Below, in pieces: positions 11,171 through 21,700 of a stretch of 64,000 nt of DNA. Source of the stretch: Brienomyrus brachyistius. Its lineage: Eukaryota > Chordata > Actinopteri > Osteoglossiformes > Mormyridae. The stretch is taken from NCBI RefSeq assembly GCF_023856365.1, contig NC_064538.1, positions 7,634,435-7,698,434 on the forward strand, read 5' to 3'. A program made the translations under genes and the position numbers. Each line of letters starts with the position of its first letter. Position 1 is the first letter of the stretch. Under the pieces are notes generated by a model. It was not told the DNA's origin, made no database searches, and worked only from the letters and a program-made list of their open reading frames with translations.

Positions 11171-12077
11171 GATGGTCTATCGCAGGGGGTGGGGCTGATT
11201 GGATTCAGCAGTCTCGGCCCCAGTCTGTTGCTTGCAGACATGTGAGAGCCAAACCACAGTGAGCAAGGCGAGCTCTGATAAGCGAGGCCGACAGGGGCCA
11301 CTTCCTGTACCTGCCGTGAGGTCGCGCTCATTAATGGAGGTCGGCGCTTGCTCTCCGGCTCTCATGGCAGCACGCCTCCCCCCCTCTCCCCCGGTAGCCT
11401 GGCCAACCCCCCCCCCTCCTGCTAGCAACACGGCTGCTCCCTTTGGCCAGTGCTGCCTCTGGTCTGACCGAACAGTTACGGGTATCGGCGACAGGCCTCC
11501 TCACTGCCAACCGCCAGGAAGGAAATAGATTAATAAATACAATAAATGACTCTTTTTGTTACCTTAGAATGCTAAATCCTTCCACGTGCCCCCCTAATTG
11601 GTTTCTCACCCTTTACTCTCTATTCTCCTTTTATTTAGACCAGGAAATTACTGCGTCAATTTAGGCTTTAATCTTTAGCTTGATGTCTATATCCTGACTC
11701 TCACATCAGTCATTCTGCTCTGATCGATGGAAGCACGTGACAGGAAGTGATAGCGCGAGTCGGGGAATCGGCATGCCTGTCACATGCGGCGCGTCCGGAA
11801 GCTTCTGGGAGCTGGAGATTTAGCGCCGACGATGGGCGTGCTTTCGCGGTGGCATATCCCTATCTGATTATCGTGTTTATCTTGTCAAACAGCGTCGGCC
11901 CAGTTGGGAAGATCTGTCTCTGACTCTCTGGGGGCTCGCGGGTCGGCCACAGGAAGTGGGGGGGGGCAGCAGGACGTGTCACATCCTCTGTGATGGACTT
12001 GGTTGTGGATAAGTGGATGGGAAGTGCCGCAGTTTGACTGTAGTGCCATTTGCCTTGGAATTAATTAGAGAGCTGTC
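11171..12077. other. Non-coding stretch
   Basis: Unique-looking DNA beside the minisatellite. It is GC-rich at 11280-11530, with C-runs at about 11380 and 11410, and more mixed after that. No exon or transposon end is recognised; the overlapping frames at 11177-11528 are not protein-like. Confidence 0.45.
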
Positions 12078-12376
12078 ACACACACATTTTGTTCTTTGTG
12101 GGGATGGTCCATTCATTCCTTTGGGCATAACCCTAATCCCAGCAATGACAACCTTAACCAGCCCTAATCCTAACCATAATTTACCAAACAAAATACAAGA
12201 CTTTCGGCATTTTTTAATTATTTTGATTGCAGTCACAGATTTTTATAAAATTGAGTTTCCCCCTCATGAGGACTGAAAGAAATAATCCCTACAACACAAA
12301 AGTAATGGGTTTTTTTCACATCGTGAGGACATTTGGTCCCCACAATGTAATACTTTTGTGACCACACACACACACA
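12078..12376 (+). repeat. CA-bounded 'GTGGGGAC' dispersed repeat, copy 1
   Basis: It starts at a short CA run and the motif TTTGTGGGGATGG. It passes through AACCTTAACCAGCCCTAATC and TTACCAAACAAAATACAAGA, then a T-rich part with TTTTGATTGCAGTCACAGAT, and ends GGTCCCCACAATGTAAT before another CA run. The same order of motifs recurs at 26647, 46166, 56598 (minus) and 56923 (minus). The GTGGGGAC start and GTCCCCAC end are inverted repeats. Confidence 0.75.
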
Positions 12377-14339
12377 CCTCGTTGAGCTCTAACTAAATAA
12401 CACAAAGAACACTGATTCTGCTCATTAATGGTGCACTCAGTATAATTATTCTAAATGACTGTTTTGTCAAAGCTGGGGTTATAGTGGGTCACTGAGAATA
12501 GTCTCTTTGTTTTTAGTGCATGTTGGGAGCCACATCTGATGCTGAAACGCCAGCCTTTATGCTTAGCATGGCTAAGGGGGGGGGGGACTCTGAGCCAGTC
12601 TCAAAGGTCAGCTTCTGGTCAGTTCAGTGCCTCAGTGGGGGACCTGGGGGCATTCAGTGCGAGGAGTGGCAGGGGTGAATAGAGCAGCACGCATCTGCTA
12701 ATGGCTCTGCGTGTGCGGTGATGCTACGGGCATCCCTGGCGAGAGACCCCCCCTGCTGTGCCCTGCTACCGTGCGGCTGGACGCGAGGAGACGCCAGCAG
12801 GCGGTGGCCATCGTTAGCGTGTGACCTGTGTAATCTGTGTAATCTGCCCTGTGTGCCATCCACCCATCCTCTTCGCCATGGAAGGAACCACAACCGCACT
12901 TTTGGCGTGAAGCGAGTGAAACCGCTGGGCTGAGTGATGAGTCTCGAACCTCAGGCCGGGTCACTCCACTACAGCGTCAGCTCAAACGCCTTGAGAAAAT
13001 ACATCCTTTGATCCCATGGGCTCCTGCTGACCTCATGGCTGCTTTTAACAGTAATGTGCTTTCTAGATACTTGCATATTTATCGCAGCCCCATTGTCAGA
13101 GATGGTTGTTTCGGATTTTCTTCTGCAGGCTTTTCCTCCAACAGCAGAAACTCTAGTTTTACTGATGGGCTGTTTCTTTTTACACTGTTGTTAGAGCAAT
13201 GCAGGTCCTCTGGGGGGCTGCTCTGCCAGCCAGCCCCACGTCAGCTCCGGGGCAGAGATCCCATGAAGCCACACTGGCTTGCTGGCTCTCCGATGATGGT
13301 TTGACAGCCGGCCCTGTCCCGCCCACGCTGTGGGCTTTACCTGGGAACACCATGGGGGGGCTGTCATTCTGGCACATTCTGTGTCTCGGCACTCAACATC
13401 TGCCACGGGATTAACGCTGTGCTCCACTAGCACCTTCCCAGATTTTTCCATGATTCTTCTTTCCTCCGGCGCTCCACCAACACTAGGTGTCCGATATCTG
13501 GAACCAGCTTAAGAACATAACAGAACGGCTACCCTTTTCCGTGAATTGCCCTTGAGGATCTTGTGTATGTTTTGTTTCTTTAACGGTGTTTTTTGCCTGT
13601 GGATTCTGGGCTGCGTAACTGGCACCCTGCTCGCTGTGCTAATGAATGAGGGGAATCCCAGCTTAACCAGTCACAGACCGGAGCGGCGAACTCGGAGGCC
13701 TGCAGTTCGGCTGCAGCATTTTGCAGCTTCTCCCCAATGTTGTTTATTTCCGATTTGCCTGCCTTCTCATATTTATATTGTCATCCTGCTGACATTGCAG
13801 ACATTTGTCCCCCGACACAAACAGAACGTGTAATTTTGACTGTTTGAGTGGCATGCACTGAGCCCCCGCCCCCCCCATCTCTGCAGCAATTAGGTCTGAC
13901 TCCCTTTCTGAATCCTCCACAGCATCAGGCTGGCCGGAGATTGAGTGCTAAGCTTCCTGTAACGTCACATGTTTACGTCTGCTCTGACAGAGGGATTTTT
14001 CTGAAAACCAGAACGAAAGTAAATCATGAAATGAAGCATGTGAACGGCAGCTAGATGGACTTGCTCGGACCTAACCTCTGGTTTTGATGTTATGCACCAT
14101 TTGGGTGCAGATTGTATTTACCTTTGTTTTTCCAGTCCCACATTCAGCGTTAACATTTATAATAAAGCAAAGGAGATGTCAGTACCTTTTTCTTTCAGTT
14201 TCATCCCATTAGAAGCAAGTTTGACTTGCAAATGTGTCCTTCTCCTTTTTGGTGAGACCCTCTTATATCCATGTCACAGAATTTGCCAGGAACTTTATTC
14301 GAAACAAACAGCGATGAATGGACACACCTCAAGCTCCAC
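12377..14339. other. Non-coding stretch
   Basis: No gene is recognised. A G11-type run lies at about 12578-12588. Overlapping frames on both strands at 12654-13512 have no recognisable domain. The part at about 13540-13840 has an ORF of 95 codons, rich in hydrophobic residues, but no splice or family support. Confidence 0.45.
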
Positions 14340-14359
14340 TCACACGACCCGCCAGACCT

Positions 14360-14790
14360 CCTGCCTGGCTGGTCGGCCTCTTTGACGAGTTGGTCTCCAA
14401 GAACTTGGTGGCAGGACTGAGCCCGCTGACTGCGAGGTAGGCAGGCGAGACGGTGAGGTTGGACTCAAGTGCCGAGCCAAACGGGAGCCACCAAGGATGA
14501 GATTCAAATTAGGGTCAGACAAGTGGTGTCCGGGATGCTAAGCTAGACTAGAAAGCAGAGGAGAAAGTCACAAGTGGAATAGATAGAACCAGTCAAAATC
14601 TGTAAGGTAAATGGAACCAGGAACCCAAGAGACCAGGAAGCCAAGAGACCAGGAGACTGAGCAGGTCAATGTAACCAAATACAGCACTAAGCAAGGAAAC
14701 AGTGTCCGTAAGGAGCTTAAAAAGGTTAATATATTAAATGCTATATTAACTGCAGGTGCAAATGATTACTAAGTGAAAGCAGCATGGATG
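14360..14790 (-). mobile_element. Possible LTR-retrotransposon debris
   Basis: Read on the minus strand, there is a CT-rich stretch, then AGCTTAGCATCCCGGACACC and a CCCTAATTTGAATCTCA-type end, followed shortly by TTGGTGGCTCCCG, a primer-binding-site-like TGG sequence. This resembles the 3' edge of LTRs that are widespread in fish. No second LTR, target-site duplication or coding part is visible, and the family is not named. Confidence 0.3.
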
Positions 14791-16426
14791 ACATGGCAGG
14801 TCATCTCTGTGGTGCTCTTTGGACTGGATGTGACAGACCCACTTCTTTCAGAGATGTACCCCTTGCTTGCTTTCTGCCTCCACACTTCCATCCATCCTGT
14901 CATCGTTCGCTCTGCACCCAGACCATGGTGCCAGGCTGCTTTGTGCTCGTGTCGTTGCTGTCATTCACGGTGAGCAGCAGACATGAGACTGCAGTTCTCG
15001 TCATGAGGACCTTGAGTCCTTTCTCCGTTCCGGTAGTGAGCGAGTATCTGCTGTCCCGTCCGCATCATGTACGGTTTGGATCTGCTTTTGACTTCTTCCA
15101 GCGCTTTTCTATCATTCAGGAGATGATGGCAATCCAGCCAGTCACACAAAAGACACAGATAGGCAAGCAGGCTGGATAAGGTCTTTGCTGCTTCTTCACA
15201 TACTTTCTGATCCACCCATGAGCAGGTACAGCCCCATACATCCCTCTTCATGAACTGCCCTAAATTACTTCTTTCGGCTTCTTGGGATCATAATCATGTG
15301 GCAGTCAGCGCCAGCAATGTCGTTCTGTCTCCTTCCTAAAACGAGCCACTGAGCCCGTCGGCCTTTGCGTTCCGTCCGGTGGTGCAGCAGCAGACCGTCT
15401 TCACAGTATAGACTTCGCTCTGCTCCACACATAAACTCAGCAGCTGGCCCTGGGGTGTACCTGTCCCAGCGTGAGGAGGTTCCGGGCTGACGGGCGGCGG
15501 CGTACCTGCTCATATCTGCAGCTAGTGGGCAGCACAGCTGCCGTGAAGCGGCACAGAATGCGGCGGCGAATGAAATGTCCCCGCAGCCCCCATTACCGGC
15601 CCCTCCGCGGGATTATAGAGTCTGCAGATTTGGAGGTGGCCACGACGTGAGCGGAAGCAAAGCAGCTGAAGAAACTGTCTCCGTTCTGTGGCGTGTGATT
15701 GGATTCGCCGAGGATGTCCTCACGTTTGCGTTTTCGCTACATTAGCCGTGGCCCTGCCGCTCTGTAACGGAGCTGATGTTCCGGTCCTGCCGCCGTTTCC
15801 AGGCTCGACGTGACTGAGCCTCCACTCAGGGCCGGACCCGCTTATGCCTTTGGGTTCTGCCTGTGTGGCGGGTGCAGGTTTTTTGGCTGCTCGTTCACAG
15901 CATTTCATTACATGCACCTTAATTAAAAGCTCACAGTGTGTGTAATAACTCTGCGATAGTCCTGTCTGCACTAAGACGGCGGAGAACACAATGTCTCTCT
16001 GCTGCTGGAGGACGCCCCAGCCTGAGAGGCCAGGCGGCCCGGCATACATTAACAAGAGAAGGCGGGGAGGGGGAAAGAAACCCCCCCGGTTTGCCTGGGG
16101 GTGTGCGTGGGGAGGGGGGCGGGGATTCATAGTATGCGTGAGCCGTAGCCAAGTTTTTATGCGCTCAGGTGAGATGACTGTCTTTCTTTTTTGTGCACTG
16201 TGGGGGGGGGGGGGGGGGTTGTGAAAGAGAAGCCGATAATTAGACACTCCCAGTATTTTACAGCATGAGAGGCTGAGAGCGACACTGATAATCGGGAGGC
16301 ATCTGGGTGGCACAGCAGAGGGCCGGCCGACGCCCCCCCAAGGCTGGGGGCTGCGGAGACTCCAGCTGATGGAGACGGGTGGAACTCAGACGTACTGTAA
16401 TGAGACGCGTGCAGAAGTGAGGACAT

Positions 16427-16432
16427 GCACAC

Positions 16433-16463
<31 letters not shown>
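16427..16463. repeat. (CA)n microsatellite
   Basis: About 18 CA units with one CG interruption. On the minus strand it yields a run of Cys/Val codons in otherwise unsupported frames. Confidence 0.9.
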
Positions 16464-16792
16464 TGTTTGTGTTCATATCTTCGTGGGAGGGGTGATGTGG
16501 CTGAGCAGTTGGCTCTTTAGCGGAGCGTGGGCACCTTTCTGCAGGTGCAGCTGCCGCCTTCTGCTCCTCAGTGAAGCGCCGCATCCTCCCACGTCCTGCT
16601 TCTTTCATTTCTTTACATGAATGGATCCTCCCTGAAAGCATAAGGGACGCTGTCAGACCCAAGCATTTAGCTAAGTCTCCGAAGCTCTCGTGGACCGATC
16701 GGCGCCCCCCAGTGGATGCGATCCCCCAGCGGCAGACGCTCAGGACCCATCCCTCAGGGGAGGTTTTCCCGTCGTTAATTAGGCTGAGGTGC

Positions 16793-16813
16793 GGGGGGGG
16801 GGGGGGGGGGGGG
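16793..16813. repeat. Poly(G)21 homopolymer
   Basis: Twenty-one G residues, preceded by GCTGAGGTGC and followed by CTTATGG. The length is uncertain because such runs are error-prone. Confidence 0.85.
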
Positions 16814-17458
16814 CTTATGGAGGCCCACAGGGCCCACTGGGCTGCTTCAGGGATGTCCTCATTGTGACAGCGATGCCGATCTTCTGGGGTGGGGGGCTGT
16901 GAGGATTATTATTTATTTTGGCCTCATGCCTATGGCCTTGCTGGGGGAAGCAGACAAGGAGGAAACTGAACAGCAGAGATTCTGTCATCTTTCAATCTCA
17001 CTAAACATTCCCCCCCAGACCTACATTCCTGCCATGTGTGTGTGTGGGTTGGGGGGGCTCAGATCAGACCCAGGATACAGAGACGTGTCTTCCTCTCCTC
17101 CTTTGACTGGCTCTTGGCTGATACAGTGGGGTGGGGAGCACCACCAATTGGCTGAGTCCAGTTTCGTTTTCACTGCACATCTGCCGGACAGAGTGACAGT
17201 GTGTGAGTGTCAGCAGGGGTGCATGGAGGATGGAGGGGGGCAGCTTTGGGGGCGCCCATCACGATCCTGACGAGTACCCAGCGTTAGGGGGGAATGGAGG
17301 AGCTGGCTGGGTGTTCCAGTTCGACATGGCGGCACCAAAAGTGCCTTTGGATTTGGAAGTTACTGATGCCAGGGAGCTGGGGGCCGCAGGCAGGACCGAA
17401 AGGCAGCGCAGCCTGAGCAGGAAGCAAAGTGCGACGCATAGGGAAGGCTGAGACTGGA

Positions 17459-17638
17459 TGGGCCCTCGTCGCAGGCAGGGTCTCATCACAAGTGGGGCCC
17501 TCGTCACAGACGGGGCCTCATCACAAGTGGGGCCCTCTTCACATCGCGGGGCCCTTGTCACAGGCGGGGTCTCATCACAAGTGGGGCCTTCTTCACATCG
17601 CGGGGCCCTTGTTACTGCCGGGGGCCCTTGTCCCCCCT
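17459..17638. repeat. 18-bp minisatellite with a 36-bp dimer pattern
   Basis: About ten units of 17-19 bp, of which GGGGCCCTCGTCACAGACG and GGGTCTCATCACAAGTG are two typical forms that partly alternate. Later units replace the second form with CTTCACATCGCG. The alternation suggests that dimers, not single units, were amplified. Chance frames of 60-108 codons lie across it. Confidence 0.85.
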
Positions 17639-18880
17639 AGGCGTGTCACTCTGCATTTCTGGAACTGTCATGGATGGGACCTATTGCAGCGCTCTGGCGA
17701 TGGCTGTGGGGAGTGTGACTTCACCATTGTCTCCTCTCATCCTCGCCGCTTTTAACTTGCCCTTCAGCGCTTCCCATCGGATCGGCTTCATTTGGTCCAT
17801 TTGTCGGCCCAGATTGTGTGTAAGCAAACGCCCAGGAACTCATTCTGCTTACCGCTATTTAGTTTCAATCTTTTTCTGTTTCTTTTGTGGCGTCATCCTA
17901 CCCCAAAGTCCTTGAAATTCTAAGATCGGTGTAATTATGTCACTTCACCACTGCCACCAAGAAATGAGCTGCACGTCTGAAACGTAAAGAGACGGTTTTC
18001 CATTTTAAATTATGTGAGCCGTGCCCGTGCTGTCATGGCTGTGCTTGCTAGCAGAGCTGAAAGCGTAACTAAACCGAGCTGGTTGTGTCACCAGCATCTG
18101 ATTAGTCAAAATGCATAAAGACAAGAAAGAACTGATGATCTGTATTGATATGCATGGTAGTATTTGTGCTGTAGTATCGCACATTGCGATGTACTGATAC
18201 ATCCCCAATAACCTGGAACTTCCAGCCACCTACATGTACTTAAAAAAGTACTACAGAATGACTGAACTGAATGGATTCATAAAGTGAATCCATTACGCGA
18301 ACTAATGCTAATTCTGCTAACATTTGATGCTAACATAACAGAGCGATTCTCACAGACGTGTTTCATGATTTACACCGCGCGAACAGTAAACAAGCGTCGC
18401 CGTCACCTGTCAAGCCCATTAAGGCCTTTACGGAGCCAACCCTTCTGCAGTGGAAAATCGAAGCGAGCCGGAACTGTGCAGTTACTAGTGTCTCTCGCGA
18501 TGCAGTCTGGTTCCTGTATGCCTGTGGAAAAACACCATTAGTGAAAGTCGTGGTGTGCAGGATGTGCTAAGTACTGATTTGTCCTGGAGCAGAGCGCCAA
18601 GCGAATTGGCTGGATCTGTCAGAAGGGGGTTCAACACAAAAACAGAGCCTAACTCCCGTAAGTACACATTGTATTGGCACGGCCCTGCCTGTCCTGAGAG
18701 TGGCTCCCTGAAATCTTACTACTTTTTAATTTTTCACTTTTGCTTTTTGGTTGTCGACACACTCCGATTGTTTGGGTGTTCTAGGTCCCACTCATCACTG
18801 AAACATGCTGGTATTTCAAATTGCCAATAGTTTGCATGTGTCCTATGATGGGCGCTTTGCTACTGTCACTATGAAGGGTG
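17639..18880. other. Non-coding stretch
   Basis: Ordinary composition, no recognised transposon end. About 18160-18215 holds ATCGCACATTGCGATGTACT then GATACATCCCC, faintly similar to hAT-type internal sequence, too weak to name. The short frames have no support. Confidence 0.45.
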
Positions 18881-18888
18881 TGAGGATG
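18881..18888 (+). repeat. 8-bp target-site duplication, left copy
   Basis: TGAGGATG sits directly before the transposon end and is repeated exactly at 19191-19198. Eight bases is the duplication length made by hAT transposases. Confidence 0.9.
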
Positions 18889-19190
18889 CAGGGATGGATT
18901 ACGGACCGGGCCAGCGGGGCCGCTGCCCAGGGGCCCTTGGGGTGCCCAAAACAATTTGCAACGCTTATCAACAATGTATTTTCGTTTGTCAGTTTTAGAG
19001 GGCCTACATTCTTTGATCCTCTGCTTACAAGGGCCCCTGTATAGGGAGGTATAGGGAGGGCGTTTGGCTGCCAAGGGCCCTTGAATTGTGGTGGTTGTGG
19101 TGGTGGTGGTGATGGTGGTGGTGGTGGTGGTGGGGGGGGCCCTCGTGAACGTTTTGCCCAGGGGCCCACACAACCCATAATCCGTCCCTG
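18889..19190 (+). mobile_element. 302-bp non-autonomous hAT element (MITE)
   Basis: The left end is CAGGGATGGATTACGG and the right end, in reverse complement, is CAGGGACGGATTATGG: terminal inverted repeats of 16 bases with two mismatches. An exact 8-bp duplication (TGAGGATG) flanks it. CAGGG ends with an 8-bp duplication are the hallmark of hAT elements. The inside holds GCCCAGGGGCCC motifs near both ends, an AT-rich part (18950-19010) and a (GGT)n tract at about 19090-19131. It has no room for a transposase, so it must have been moved by an enzyme encoded elsewhere. The frames crossing it (a proline- or threonine-rich minus product) are artefacts of the GGT repeat. Confidence 0.92.
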
Positions 19191-19198
19191 TGAGGATG
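19191..19198 (+). repeat. 8-bp target-site duplication, right copy
   Basis: TGAGGATG follows the transposon's last base and is identical to 18881-18888. Confidence 0.9.
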
Positions 19199-19531
19199 CC
19201 ATTACCTCTCGTTGCTGAAACAACACTGTACCTTAATACATGTCCTACATCTCCTTAGGCCTCAGTGGCCACAGTTGTTTTACTTCCTGTTTCGTTTGCA
19301 TGCAGTAGCATTAAGTTGTTAAAATTTGTCTTAATTCCCGGGAGACCAATAGTCGCTTCAGCTTTCAATTTGCCATGGTTTGTTCATAATGAGAAATGCA
19401 CAGACACGCTTGCAGGTTGCTCGGGAGCTACTGCAGAGCCGCCAGATGTGATTCTCCCCCTCCCATGTGCGATGTGGTCCAGCAAGCAGATCCATCGGGA
19501 TGGGGAGGCAGCAAGTCCACACGCAACCAGC

Positions 19532-19579
19532 GATCCTGAACCTTATGTCCTGAACCTTATGTCCTGAACCTTATGTCTT
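19532..19579. repeat. 14-bp direct repeat, three copies
   Basis: CCTGAACCTTATGT occurs three times head to tail, an incipient minisatellite. Confidence 0.9.
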
Positions 19580-19774
19580 TCTGTGCCCTTTGACAGTGAA
19601 CATAGCCTGATGCATAAACACAGATAAAGAACTGAAATACTGTTTCATTTGCCATTTGTAAAAATATGTCTACCGGCACACTGGAATACTTATTTTCACA
19701 TATCTCATCTTGCTCTCCTTTTTTTAAAAGGACACACAGGTGAGACTGAAGGCTACTGCTTGAGCACAGGATGA

Positions 19775-19925
19775 GCTGTTCATTTGGCAGCCCAAGAGCA
19801 TTTTTTCGGAGGGTTAAGGGTCTGTTAGTGACGGGACTATTCTACCAGGGATGGGACTCCAACCAGCGACCTTCTGATCTCCGGCACGGAGACCTAACCT
19901 ACTCAGCCACACGCCGCTCCTCATG
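19775..19925 (-). mobile_element. tRNA-derived SINE (diverged)
   Basis: On the minus strand TGGCTGAGTAGGTTAGG is A-box-like, and GGTCGCTGGTTGGAGTCCC about 30 bases later is B-box-like. It then continues as a short body. The layout matches fish tRNA-SINE heads such as that at 23539. The 3' tail is unclear. Confidence 0.5.
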
Positions 19926-21229
19926 TGGTACTGCGGTAGTCTGGCAAAAATAAAGTGCAGATCTCCTGTTTACTCCTGTGCTCGCACAAGGTCTGCGCTG
20001 ACCTTGAAATTGCTCCAGTTTTTCAGAAGGAATGCAGATTCGTGCGAGCGGAAAAAAAAACAACTCCGGAGGTAGTATGGCGATTCATTTTAATGTAAAA
20101 ATAGGTGCTTAGGGCTGCAGCACAGCGGGAGTGAAGGAAATATCTGTTGACTCAGCAGCTTATATTCAATGAAGAGTATAAGAAGATAAGCTTTGAGCCA
20201 GCGATTCATTACTCTAGTTATCACCAAGCACGGGCTGCCCTATCTTGATTTGCTCATCCCCTCTTTCTCCCCCCGTCCATCTCTGCCTCTCCCTCTCTCC
20301 CATGTCTCCTACACAGCTCTTCGCTCTGTCATCTCTCTGCCCATCATCCTGCACTTATCGTGCCGCAGACAGCGGCTTATTGCCTAGTCTGGGAGCCGCG
20401 TCCTGGTGACAGAGAGCTCTGCGGGGCCCTGAAGAGCAGAAGAGCCTCGTGCTTTTCGGTTCAACAAAGGAAGCACTAAAAACATCTACAGACCGCCGGC
20501 CCCCCACCACACTTTAGCGGCACGGACGCTGAAATATTCAGCAGGCCTGCTGGAAAGCCAACGGCGTTTATTGTACGTCTTCACGGGCAACTTTTTGTAT
20601 TACGTCTGCTGGGCGTTTTCACTTGTTTTCGCTCCGTGCCGGTATGAGAATCTCTCATTTACAGCAGACGGGCTGGGACTGATCGGGGCCCCTTTCTGCA
20701 GCGTGTTTTATTTCTTTTTTTTTGCATAAGCAAAATATTTCTCAATGCTGTAGGCGTGCATCCGCAGCTCAGCGAATACACAGCCTTCTGTCTGGCAGGC
20801 ATCTCTCTCCTCATCCAAAGTGCTCTTTAGTCAGCAGCTTAATTACGAGAAGCTTTGTGTTGCGGCTCTCCGAGGACGCTCACGATAATCTCGTGAGAAG
20901 CGACATACCGGCGGATGCTGTGTCATTTTCCCATCGTCCCCCCCCAACATGAGACTCATTTTGGCTCCTCGGACATTCCGACCGCGATCTCACAGCCTCT
21001 CCTCACCACCACCACCCCCCCCCCAGCTTACTGCGAGACAAGTAAACGGAGGTGATGAACTCGTGTAGCGGCCTGTCGCGGCAGAAGGCGGGCAGCAGGC
21101 AGGCCGGCGGCGTGGCGTGATCTCTGTGCCAGCCTGGTCAGCTTGTTTACCAGCCATTACTGCTGTGATGGTGCCGGGAGAGCAAGCAGAACAGGGCAGC
21201 TCCTAAATATTGAACGCCTTTGAAATAAT
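19926..21229. other. Non-coding stretch
   Basis: No exon or transposon end is recognised. It is CT-rich at 20255-20345 and moderately CpG-rich at 20390-20620. Chance frames only. Confidence 0.45.
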
Positions 21230-21700
21230 GACCTTCACGCAATTGATATTGCTGGAATTTCAGCGTGCATCTTTTTTTTCCCTCCTCCCCTCAATTAATG
21301 GCACTTAAATAGGGTAGCGTGTAATTCAACTAGTTTCATTTGTACTGGTAAAGACATTCCATTAAACTGTTAGGATAATAATTGTAATTTCGCATTTTCT
21401 AAACATTTTGTTTGGCTTTGTCATTTTCCATTTACTCTTTTAATTATCCAAAGTTTTTAATGGAAGGAAACTTTTTTTTAATGGATGACAGCGACTTTTA
21501 TGCGGTGTACCCTGAGTGAGCTGTTTCATTACCATTTTGGAGTCTTAAGATGCCTTTGATCGTGTTAGAACCGATTATAAAGACAGACTAGCTTTTCAAT
21601 TACGAGAAATATGTTGTGCAATGCAGGTTGTGTTTAAGCACTTGTACCGATGTCTTTAGAACTATAACCGGAGCATCGGAAATTCTCTGCCAAATGCAGG
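21230..21700. promoter_or_regulatory. Candidate conserved non-coding block (AT-rich)
   Basis: AT-rich and repeat-free with several ATTA/TAAT cores (TCAATTAATGGCACTTAAAT at about 21291, TTTTAATTATCC at about 21438) and CAATTGATATTG at about 21240. The even composition and lack of transposon sequence resemble fish developmental enhancers. The function is inferred, not shown. Confidence 0.35.

Larger units (their letters stand above)
14791..17458. other. Non-coding stretch with CpG-rich parts and G-homopolymers
   Basis: No exon is supported. About 15480-15620 and 16300-16390 are CpG-rich. G17 lies at 16202-16218 and G21 at 16793-16813. The 131-codon frame at 14784-15179 and the 197-codon minus frame at 15720-16313 look like chance frames: they overlap frames on the other strand and are rich in P/H/R or low-complexity residues. 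Confidence 0.45.

Noticed and set aside
9569..11245. A 558-codon open frame on + (and 493 codons on -) across the minisatellite
   Set aside because: The frame exists because the unit length is a multiple of three and the unit lacks stops. The product is a 10-residue P-H-P-R-G-S-P-V-P-H repeat that starts in a transposon fragment. No flanking exon, signal peptide or domain.
14784..15179. 131-codon + frame with a hydrophobic stretch
   Set aside because: The hydrophobic stretch is short, there is no acceptor or donor in a suitable place, and a minus-strand frame overlaps it.
16369..16620. Frame with a long T-H repeat, looking like a low-complexity protein
   Set aside because: It is translation of the (CA)n microsatellite.
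18160..18215. Second hAT-like internal fragment (GCGATGTACTGATACATCC)
   Set aside because: The similarity is short and no terminus or duplication is present.
18843..19226. Proline-rich minus frame resembling a WH2/actin-regulator linker
   Set aside because: The prolines come from the (GGT)n tract of the hAT MITE, and the frame crosses both transposon ends.
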